Positions 1 through 5,674 of a stretch of 13,874 nt of DNA are shown one piece after another. The DNA comes from Prevotellaceae bacterium UBA7028 (GTDB lineage: Bacteria > Bacteroidota > Bacteroidia > Bacteroidales > Bacteroidaceae). The stretch covers positions 1 through 13,874 of the forward strand of contig DLBF01000201.1 of NCBI GenBank assembly GCA_002494215.1, written 5' to 3'. The notes under the pieces are model-generated. The model was given only the letters and a program-made list of their open reading frames with translations. It had not been told where the DNA came from and ran no database searches. The position numbers and the translations under genes were made by a program. Every line of letters starts with the position of its first letter. The stretch's first letter is position 1.

Positions 1-88
1 CCACTGACTCTAAACTCTAAACACTAAACTCTCAGCTATTTTATCTCATTTTTAACTTTTCTCTTTTAATTTTTAATTCGAAAAGACG
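1..88. repeat. AT-rich repeat tract upstream of the primase-like gene
   Basis: There is no gene here. The first 38 bases are runs of 'ctaaactct'-type heptamers and match 762-799 inside the following gene at 34 of 38 positions, the first 18 identically. Bases 41-85 are poly-pyrimidine 'tttttaactttt / tttttaattcg' sequence, the complement of the 'aattaaaaa' type of tract. The tract runs right up to the start codon at 89. I see no clear promoter in the part present; it may lie left of the window. Confidence 0.6.
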
Positions 89-2374
89 ATGAGCTGTCAC
101 ATGATTTATTACAAGGATGGGGCGAAGATGATGATGCCCGTCCTGACAAAAGAAGAGTATATAGCCATCCGCAACGGTGGCGAACAAAGGGAGCGCGTAA
201 AGCGTATCCGCAGTGGCGAGGAATCGCTGAAACATAAGCTGGTGCAAATGAACTATAGCTGTCTGCCCAACGAGGACGGAACGCTGAAGGGCAGTACCCG
301 CATGAGCAACACGGTGGGCATGGACATCGACCATATCCCAGCCGAGGAGATGCAGGCGGTCAAGGAACGCATCCTCAGCAAGAAAGAAGAACTAGGCCTG
401 CTGATGCTGGAAGAGAGCGCCCGCGGCGAAGGTCTTCACCTGGTGTTCAAACGCCGTGCAGATTTAGACCAAGAGGGCAATCTGAAGTGGGCTTCTGAGC
501 TTTTGGGAGTCGCCTACGATGCCCAAGCAAAGGACATCACGAGGGTTTTCTTCACTACCACGGGCTCTCAACTAATCTTCCTTTCGGAAGAATTATTTCG
601 CCCCGTGTCAAGTGAAGAAACCACTGAATTCAAAATTCAAAATTCAAATTTCAAAAAAGAAGAGAACAATTCTCAATTTTCAACTTTGCCACTTCGTTCT
701 CGCGATTCGCTCGCGACCCCTTCGGCGTTCAATTCTCAACTTAAAGAAGACTCTCAACTTACCACTGACTCTAAACTCTCAACCCTAAACTCTGAACTAA
801 CATTTCGCGGTATAAAATACAGCGAAATAATCGAAAGTTGGTGGAAGCAGAATGGTGGCGAGCCGCAGGAAGGTGAAAGGAATGTAAAGCTCTATCAATT
901 GGCCGTGAACCTGCGTGCTATCTGCGATAATAAGAAAGAGGTGCTATTGCAGATTATGCCCAGACTAGGGCTTGACGAACAGGAGTTCCGTAGCATTATA
1001 GACAGCGCCTGTAAGGAACCGCCCAAGGGTATCAGCAAGCAATTGCAGGCAGCCATAGATGGCAATGAAGAATTAAGAGTGAAAAATGAAGAATCGGCAG
1101 TGCCTCCCGAGATGCCTACTCGTTTACCAAAACTGATTCAGTTGCTTACTTCGCGCACGCCTGCCATCTACAAGGCTGCAGTGGCACATGCCGTGTTTCC
1201 TGCGCTGGCGACACACCTGTGGCGGACACGGTTCCGATACATCGATAATAAGTTGCACGAAGCTACGCTGATGAACTGCCTGATGGCAGGAACGGGAGCG
1301 GGTAAGGACTGTATCTCGGAACCGATAGACCATATCATGGCGGACATTCGCCGCAACGATGCGGAGAATATGAAGCGTGAGAAGGAATGGAAGGACGAGA
1401 TTAACGCCAAGGGCGCCAACAAGGACAAAAGAAAGAGGCCAGAGGGCCTTGTGATTCAAGAAATTGATGCGGACATGACGAACCCTGCCTTTGTGATGCG
1501 TATGGCGGAGGCGGACGAGCATTTCCTGTATGTAAAACTGAACGAGATAGACCAGTTCGATGCGCTGAAAGGTAACGGCTCGGGCGGGCAACAGTTCAGG
1601 ATCATGTGTCTGGCCTTCGACCCTAACAACCGCTATGGTCAGACGCGTATCGGCACGCAGTCGGTGACGGAACGTGTATGTATCCGCTTCAACTGGAACG
1701 CTACGACTACCATTCAGAAGGGACAGAAGTACTTTAGCAGGGTGCTGACGGACGGACCGCTCAGCCGTATCAACTTCTGTACCATACCCGAAAGGGAGAT
1801 AGGCTCAGAGATTCCCGTATATGGGGAATATGACAGCAGCTTCGACGATGAGTTGCGCCCTTACATAGAGCGCCTCTGTGCCGCCCGTGGCGAGATTGAC
1901 TGTCCGCAGGCATTTAAACTGGCCAAGAAACTGAACGAGGAGTGCGCAGACTTCTCGCGCCTCAGCCAGAGCCGTACCTACGAGAACTTCACCTTCCGAG
2001 CCAACGTGATAGCATACCTGAAGGCCTGCGTGCTCTTCGTGGCCAACGACTACAAATGGGACAAGTCGTGCGAGGACTTCATCCGCTGGTCTCTGAACTA
2101 CGACCTGTGGTGCAAGATGCAGTTCTTCGGCGATGCCATAGAGCAGGTAAATAATACATCTAATCGTACAGGAACACGCGGCCCAAGGAATCTGCTGGAA
2201 CTGTTGCCTGACACCTTCACTATTGAAGATGCAAAGAAGGTGAGAAGGTTGCAAGGATTGAATACTCAGAATACACTTAAGATGGTCCGAAACTGGAAAA
2301 GCCGAAATTATGTGACTCAGATATCAGATATCAGTTTCCAAAAAGCGAAAACAAACGTTAGTGTTAATTCATAA
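89..2374 (+). CDS. BT4734-type primase-like / DUF3987 ATPase fusion protein
   Basis: This is a 761-residue protein, probably cytoplasmic and acting in DNA replication of a mobile or accessory element. Residues ~10-175 look like the VirE_N/BT4734 N-terminal family. They contain D79-x-D81, the run S110 to H117 (SARGEGLH) and D149, which line up in order with the DxD, SxH and acidic motifs of archaeo-eukaryotic primases (inference). Residues ~241-325 resemble a PriCT-type helical domain ('EGERNVKLYQLAVNLRA'). Residues ~340-740 fit DUF3987, with a Walker A-like GTGAGKD at 401-407 and a hydrophobic strand plus NEID (485-488) as a possible Walker B. Residues ~180-240 and 326-336 are low-complexity linkers encoded by DNA resembling the flanking intergenic repeats. 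The start could also be the Met at residue 5. Family assignment is good; the primase-helicase role is inferred. Confidence 0.82.
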   Translation: MSCHMIYYKDGAKMMMPVLTKEEYIAIRNGGEQRERVKRIRSGEESLKHKLVQMNYSCLPNEDGTLKGSTRMSNTVGMDIDHIPAEEMQAVKERILSKKEELGLLMLEESARGEGLHLVFKRRADLDQEGNLKWASELLGVAYDAQAKDITRVFFTTTGSQLIFLSEELFRPVSSEETTEFKIQNSNFKKEENNSQFSTLPLRSRDSLATPSAFNSQLKEDSQLTTDSKLSTLNSELTFRGIKYSEIIESWWKQNGGEPQEGERNVKLYQLAVNLRAICDNKKEVLLQIMPRLGLDEQEFRSIIDSACKEPPKGISKQLQAAIDGNEELRVKNEESAVPPEMPTRLPKLIQLLTSRTPAIYKAAVAHAVFPALATHLWRTRFRYIDNKLHEATLMNCLMAGTGAGKDCISEPIDHIMADIRRNDAENMKREKEWKDEINAKGANKDKRKRPEGLVIQEIDADMTNPAFVMRMAEADEHFLYVKLNEIDQFDALKGNGSGGQQFRIMCLAFDPNNRYGQTRIGTQSVTERVCIRFNWNATTTIQKGQKYFSRVLTDGPLSRINFCTIPEREIGSEIPVYGEYDSSFDDELRPYIERLCAARGEIDCPQAFKLAKKLNEECADFSRLSQSRTYENFTFRANVIAYLKACVLFVANDYKWDKSCEDFIRWSLNYDLWCKMQFFGDAIEQVNNTSNRTGTRGPRNLLELLPDTFTIEDAKKVRRLQGLNTQNTLKMVRNWKSRNYVTQISDISFQKAKTNVSVNS
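626..800 (+). repeat. Mosaic repeat tract inside the primase-like gene
   Basis: These 175 bases encode residues 180 to ~237 in frame and look like the intergenic tracts of the window rather than gene sequence. Bases 636-657 match 2457-2478 (just before the next gene) at 21 of 22 positions. Bases 762-799 match 1-38 at 34 of 38. 'gttcaattctca' at 727-738 recurs at 2971-2982, in both cases just after a 'cccttcgg' core. A GC-rich island with two TCGCGA palindromes sits at about 694-716. The protein segment is rich in Asn, Ser, Thr, Leu and Gln and lies between the primase-like and PriCT-like regions. Confidence 0.8.
1064..1097 (+). repeat. Second in-frame AT-rich repeat in the primase-like gene
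   Basis: This is a short tract with the decamer 'aatgaagaat' twice (1064-1073 and 1085-1094) separated by 'taagagtgaaa'. It encodes a charged linker, residues 326-336 (NEELRVKNEES), between the PriCT-like helices and the ATPase domain. Its composition resembles the AT-rich intergenic tracts of the window and differs from the GC-richer coding sequence on either side. Confidence 0.5.
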
Positions 2375-2479
2375 TTCATAATTGACCTGCGGTCGAGCCT
2401 GCTCACGCTCGGCAATGCTTAAACAAGTTTATCATTGCTCTCGCTCAATCGCAGCCTTCAAAATTAAAATTTCAAAAAC
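2364..2479. repeat. Repeat tract with hairpins between the two accessory genes
   Basis: No gene is seen between the two accessory reading frames. Tandem 'aattcat' units (about 2366-2382) overlap the last codons and the stop of the upstream gene. They are followed by small GC hairpins: GACC-TGC-GGTC at 2384-2394 and GAGC-CT-GCTC at 2395-2404. A larger imperfect hairpin occupies 2412-2438, where GCAATG pairs with CATTGC and TTAAAC region bases pair with GTTTA. The tract ends in 'ttcaaaatt...tttcaaaaa' (2457-2478), directly against the next start codon. No U-run follows the hairpins, so I do not call a terminator. Confidence 0.55.
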
Positions 2480-2905
2480 ATGGAAAGTAGAGGTATTAGA
2501 AATAATAATCCGTTAAACATTAGATTATCAAATGATAAATGGCAAGGCCAAGTACTCCCCCAAAGGGGGAGCGGAGAGGGGGCCTTCTGTGTGTTTTCAT
2601 CAATGGAATATGGTTGGCGAGCTGCCTTCCGCATCCTTACCAATACATATTATAACAAATATAAGCTGCGAACTATCAGGGCCATAGTGTCCCGCTGGGC
2701 TCCAAATAACGAGAACAATACGGCGGCATATATTAGGCATGTGTCGGACTACACGGGCATTGGACCCGACAAGGTGCTGGCATCGCCCAAGGAGTGCCCC
2801 ACGGACTGGCTGCTGATAGGCTACGCCATGGCAGTAGTGGAGAACGGTAAAACCCTGCCCGCCGTGCCGATGCTGAAAGGATTTGCACTGGCGATAGGCC
2901 AGTGA
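2480..2905 (+). CDS. Phage PRD1 P5-like / lysozyme-fold structural protein
   Basis: This 141-residue protein starts with the signature 'GIRNNNPLNIR' (residues 5-15), then W21, 'SMEYGWRAAFRIL' (41-53), 'YYNKY' and 'TAAYIRHVSDYTGI'. This is the pattern of the small 'structural protein P5' family, common in Bacteroidetes genomes and phages, with a lysozyme-like or virion-protein relationship. No signal peptide or membrane segment is visible, so delivery would need another factor. Residues 26-35 (LPQRGSGEGA) are encoded by a GC-rich palindromic insert at 2555-2584 and probably replace or extend a short loop. It lies 105 bases after the primase-like gene on the same strand. Cell-wall activity is inferred, not shown. 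Confidence 0.75.
   Translation: MESRGIRNNNPLNIRLSNDKWQGQVLPQRGSGEGAFCVFSSMEYGWRAAFRILTNTYYNKYKLRTIRAIVSRWAPNNENNTAAYIRHVSDYTGIGPDKVLASPKECPTDWLLIGYAMAVVENGKTLPAVPMLKGFALAIGQ
2555..2584 (+). repeat. Palindromic element in frame in the P5-like gene
   Basis: CTCCCCC at 2555-2561 and GGGGGAG at 2565-2571 form a perfect 7-bp stem with an AAA loop, followed by a purine-rich 'cggagaggggg'. The 30-base block gives exactly ten codons (residues 26-35) and keeps the frame. Its G/C runs are unlike the AT-rich surrounding gene. Confidence 0.65.
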
Positions 2906-3016
2906 ATAGTTGACAGTTGACAGTTCAATGGCGCTGATGCGCCAGTTCAAAGTTCAATGCCCTTCGGGCGGTTCAATTCTCAGCTCAAGAGCGGAGTGGT
3001 TAACGATGAGACTCTC
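2906..3016. repeat. Convergent intergenic region with hairpin repeats
   Basis: This is the space between two converging genes. 'agttgac' is repeated in tandem from 2907, followed by hairpin TGGCGC-TGAT-GCGCCA (2929-2944), 'agttcaaagttcaatg', hairpin GCCC-TTC-GGGC (2959-2969), and 'gttcaattctca' (2971-2982), which also occurs at 727-738. A further imperfect stem (3002-3028, 9 bp with one bulge) covers the end of the minus-strand lipoprotein gene. These stems could stop transcription from both sides, but none has a clear U-tract. Confidence 0.55.
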
Positions 3017-3562
3017 TTATCTCTCGTTTATCTCGAAGGTGACAGAGCCCTTTGAACCGCCGGCTATTGCGGCAGAGTAGGAACGGATGGTGCCGGATGC
3101 GCCTGTGGGATTTTCGTAGGAACCGCCGTCTGATACCTGAATGCCGTTGCCGCTGTAGTTGAACTCTGCACTAAAGGACACTGTGGCCCTGCCCACTGCT
3201 TTGGATGGAACGGTGAATTTTATATAGGGATCCACGCCTCCATAGTAGTCGTAGTTGGTCTCGAGCGTTCTTGTGTAGAAAAGAGAATCCTGCTTGTATG
3301 AGCCGTCTTCTTTCTGGATAGTGGCCCTTACAGCCCATACGTATTTGCAGGCGTTGATAAGGTGACCTTTCTCGTCCTGCAGGGCAGTAACGGTGATGAC
3401 GTCGCCGGCATAAATGCCTGTACGGGGGGCGACAACCTGATCGTTATGCGTAAACTGGAATCCCTTCCAGGTGGGAGGGTAGGATGAATAGTCGTTCTTC
3501 TTGCATGAAGCCATTGAAAACAGCAGGCCTAAAGCGGCGATGAATAATGGATAGTGTTTCAT
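3017..3562 (-). CDS. Small lipoprotein of unknown function
   Basis: The 181-residue protein has a signal peptide ending in a lipobox (residues 17-20, MASC), so C20 should be lipidated and the protein anchored in the cell envelope. Residues after the cysteine are KKND, and a charged start of this type is common in Bacteroidetes lipoproteins, where it can direct surface export. The rest is rich in beta-strand-like alternation with many Tyr, Ser and Gly residues and may be one Ig-like domain ('GIYAGDVITVTAL', 'IKFTVPSKAVGRATVSF'). I do not recognise the family. Its ATG overlaps the maf stop as ATGA (3559-3562), so translation is probably coupled to maf. The start and signal peptide agree well. 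Confidence 0.8.
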   Translation of the reverse strand: MKHYPLFIAALGLLFSMASCKKNDYSSYPPTWKGFQFTHNDQVVAPRTGIYAGDVITVTALQDEKGHLINACKYVWAVRATIQKEDGSYKQDSLFYTRTLETNYDYYGGVDPYIKFTVPSKAVGRATVSFSAEFNYSGNGIQVSDGGSYENPTGASGTIRSYSAAIAGGSKGSVTFEINER

Positions 3563-4113
3563 ATTTTAATGTTTAATTTCTTCAGTTCGGTGTATAAACG
3601 TTGTACGGGCAGTCCCATTACGTTGAGGTAGGAGCCCTCGAGTCTGGTAACGCCAATGTAGCCTATCCACTCTTGGATGCCATAGGCTCCGGCCTTGTCG
3701 AGCGGATGGTAGTTGCGGATGTAATAGTCTATCTCCTGCGCGGTTAGAGTGGCAAAGGTTACATTGCTGGTGCAGGAGAAGGTGTGCGACCACTTGGTGG
3801 TGGTAAGCGTGACGCCTGTTATTACCTGATGGGTGCGTCCTGAGAGCTTGTTGAGCATCTGACGTGCATCGGCATCGTCTTTGGGCTTGCCCAGAATCTC
3901 GTTGTCTATGCAGACAATGGTGTCCGCTGTTATCAGCAGTTCTGAGTCCGTGAGCGTATAGGCATGGGCTTTCTGCTGACTGATATATTGGGGAACCTCT
4001 GCTACATTCATCTGGGCAGGGTATGATTCGTCTATTCCTGAGACAATCCTTACCTCGTAGGGGATTCCTAAACCAGCAAGCAACTCGCGCCGTCTGGGTG
4101 AGTTGCTTGCCAA
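3559..4113 (-). CDS. maf: Maf-family nucleoside triphosphate pyrophosphatase
   Basis: Maf proteins hydrolyse non-canonical or modified nucleoside triphosphates such as dTTP/UTP or methylated forms to monophosphate and pyrophosphate in the cytoplasm. Motifs seen in order: ASNSPRRRELLAGLG near the N-terminus, 'LLITADTIV' with the conserved Asp, 'ILGKPKDDADA', 'LSGRTHQVITGV', 'PLDKAGAYGIQ' and 'EGSYLNVMGLP'. These cover the whole family. The stated start is TTG at 4113. There is no ATG or GTG between it and the in-frame TAA at 4147-4149, which is also the stop of the upstream secreted-protein gene. Eleven in-frame codons (KEATTENYNII) lie between; the last of them would complete the family's first beta-strand, so the true start may be an unusual codon further upstream. 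Confidence 0.9.
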   Translation of the reverse strand: MASNSPRRRELLAGLGIPYEVRIVSGIDESYPAQMNVAEVPQYISQQKAHAYTLTDSELLITADTIVCIDNEILGKPKDDADARQMLNKLSGRTHQVITGVTLTTTKWSHTFSCTSNVTFATLTAQEIDYYIRNYHPLDKAGAYGIQEWIGYIGVTRLEGSYLNVMGLPVQRLYTELKKLNIKI

Positions 4114-4146
4114 TATGATATTATAATTTTCCGTAGTCGCTTCTTT

Positions 4147-4950
4147 TTAGTTTACGCCAACTTTCAGACCGTTGATGACATAGACGCCACGTGGAAGGGT
4201 CTTCATTGCCTTGTTGATGTTTGTTCTTGACAATACCACCGCACCCTGAGTGTTGTAGATGTCAACCACAGCATCCTTTGCCTTTAGATCCTTGATGCAT
4301 GTTTCTTCACCTGCGAGGTCTGTGATGTGCTTAATCTCAAGTGTTTGTGCAGAAGTATTCTGGCGGTCCCAGGTAAATCCACAACGGGTAGGCAGGAAGG
4401 TTTTGTCGCCCGTTGTGCAGATAAGGATGCTCTGCAGTTCGTCGGTTTCCTGCATAGCGGGGATGCCATAGCGGCCAGCTACCTGAACGCTTTCCCAACT
4501 ACTGCCAAAGGTGATTTGGTTGCCTTCGGCATCTGTCTTGGTGATGCATTTCAGGTTGGTATCTATCTCTGATGCTTCTGCGCTTTTTGCACGTAGTGTC
4601 TGAACGGTAGGGGAGTAGATAAGATAGGGAACGCCTGCTTCGATACCCTCAGAGGTGCAATCCAGAAAATACAGGTTGAGGGTGCTTCCCTCTTGGCCGA
4701 TAGAGATAAGGCGCTCTACCTGAACATCCTTTGCGGCTGCCTGTAGCTGAGCTGCAGTAAGGCTCATGGGAAGGCAGATGGTGTTATAACCAGCAAACAA
4801 TGTGCGGTTAATCTGCACGGGTTGTTCGTTGTTAAGCATACTAACATTCAGGGTCTCGCCTGCTGTGTATAAATTCTTAACCCTATTCTGTGCAAATGCC
4901 TGTGAACAGAAGGTGGCAGCAGCCACCAAAGCGAGTGTAAAATGCTTCAT
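4147..4950 (-). CDS. Secreted protein with type IX-like C-terminal tail
   Basis: The 267-residue protein has a clear Sec signal peptide with likely cleavage after AFA (residues 18-20). The mature part contains 'AGYNTICLPMSLTAAQL' near residue 55, a phrase typical of repetitive secreted Prevotella proteins. It ends with 'DIYNTQGAVVLSRTNI...TLPRGVYVINGLKVGVN', which resembles the type IX secretion C-terminal sorting region (IYxxQGxxV ... LPxGxYIVNGxKV). It is probably secreted or surface-attached, function unknown. Its stop codon is 33 bases before the TTG of maf and in the same reading frame. A candidate promoter lies just upstream at 4980-5010. Confidence 0.75.
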   Translation of the reverse strand: MKHFTLALVAAATFCSQAFAQNRVKNLYTAGETLNVSMLNNEQPVQINRTLFAGYNTICLPMSLTAAQLQAAAKDVQVERLISIGQEGSTLNLYFLDCTSEGIEAGVPYLIYSPTVQTLRAKSAEASEIDTNLKCITKTDAEGNQITFGSSWESVQVAGRYGIPAMQETDELQSILICTTGDKTFLPTRCGFTWDRQNTSAQTLEIKHITDLAGEETCIKDLKAKDAVVDIYNTQGAVVLSRTNINKAMKTLPRGVYVINGLKVGVN

Positions 4951-4979
4951 ATCTCTTGTTTTTTTGTAGTTTACGACTG

Positions 4980-5010
4980 CAATATTACAAAATCTCTATG
5001 GAATAACAAA
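4980..5010 (-). promoter_or_regulatory. Candidate Bacteroidetes promoter for the secreted-protein gene
   Basis: On the minus strand, TTTG (5010-5007) is followed after exactly 19 bases by TAATATTG (4987-4980). This differs by one base from the -7 consensus TAnnTTTG and has the expected -33/-7 spacing. The start codon is at 4950, leaving a leader of about 25 bases. The -33 element falls inside the inverted repeat 5000-5020. Confidence 0.55.
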
Positions 5011-5020
5011 AAGTTATTCC
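5000..5020. promoter_or_regulatory. Perfect 8-bp inverted repeat between udk and the secreted-protein gene
   Basis: GGAATAAC and GTTATTCC are separated by five A (T on the transcribed strand). The repeat lies 16 bases after the udk stop and covers the candidate -33 element. It could be a stem ending udk transcripts or an operator for the downstream promoter. The U-run is in the loop, not after the stem, so it is not a classic terminator. Confidence 0.5.
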
Positions 5021-5035
5021 CTCTTTTTAACATCT

Positions 5036-5650
5036 TTAAATACTGCAGACGTGGTGGATAATGTAGGAGCGCATGATATGGATGGCCTGTTTGTTGGTGC
5101 CACCCAGAGGGATGATCAGGTCGGCATAGCGCTTGGTAGGCTCAATGAACTCTTCGTGCATGGGCTTCAACACCTCGCGGTAACGGTCAATAACCATTTG
5201 GGCGGTGCGTCCACGTTCTATGATATCACGCTGAATGACTCGGATAAGACGTTCGTCGGGGTCGGCATCGACAAAGATTTTCAGATCCATAAGGTCGCGA
5301 AGCTCTTTCTTCCAAAGTGCCATAATTCCTTCAATAATAATTACTTCGCATGGTTCGATGTGTATGGTCTCGGGAAGTCTGTTGCTTATCAGGTAGCTGT
5401 ATGTGGGCTGTTCTATGCTTTTATGTTCGCGCAGGGCCTGAATCTGCTGGGTAAGCAATTTCCAGTCAAAAGCGTTGGGGTGGTCGAAGTTTATTTTTTT
5501 ACGTTCCTCCATGCTAAGATGTGAGGTGTCGTTGTAGTAAGAGTCCAATGGTATTACGGCAACCTTGTCTGTTGGCAGGGCGTCCATGATTTTCTTCACT
5601 ACTGTTGTTTTTCCAGATCCGGTTCCTCCGGCAATTCCTATTATATACAT
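5036..5650 (-). CDS. udk: Uridine kinase
   Basis: This cytoplasmic enzyme of pyrimidine salvage phosphorylates uridine and cytidine to UMP and CMP. The 204-residue length is usual for the family. Walker A GGTGSGKTT lies at residues 8-16, followed by 'VIPLDSYYND', 'NFDHPNAFDW' (the nucleoside-binding region), 'VIIIEGIMALW', 'FVDADPDERLIRVIQRDIIERGRT' in two adjoining parts (lid and Arg cluster) and 'KPMHEEFIEPTKRYADLIIP'. The start is a clear ATG placing the P-loop close to the N-terminus, as in relatives. It follows the tamB stop after 24 bases and is probably cotranscribed with it. Confidence 0.95.
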   Translation of the reverse strand: MYIIGIAGGTGSGKTTVVKKIMDALPTDKVAVIPLDSYYNDTSHLSMEERKKINFDHPNAFDWKLLTQQIQALREHKSIEQPTYSYLISNRLPETIHIEPCEVIIIEGIMALWKKELRDLMDLKIFVDADPDERLIRVIQRDIIERGRTAQMVIDRYREVLKPMHEEFIEPTKRYADLIIPLGGTNKQAIHIMRSYIIHHVCSI

Positions 5651-5674
5651 AATGGTAAAGTTTAGGTTATATCG

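Noticed and set aside
626..800. CRISPR-like array
   Set aside because: The units are short, imperfect and lack regular spacers; no cas genes are present.
1124..1591. 155-residue minus-strand frame in the primase-like gene
   Set aside because: It is antisense to the ATPase domain with its Walker A motif and has no independent start signal or recognisable domain.
2929..2969. Rho-independent terminator between the converging genes
   Set aside because: The stems are short (4-6 bp) and neither strand has a U-run after them; they fit the repeat family better.
4147..4950. Fusion of the secreted protein with maf by stop-codon readthrough
   Set aside because: The frames are the same, but a signal peptide joined to a cytoplasmic nucleotide enzyme is not sensible; an unusual maf start is simpler.
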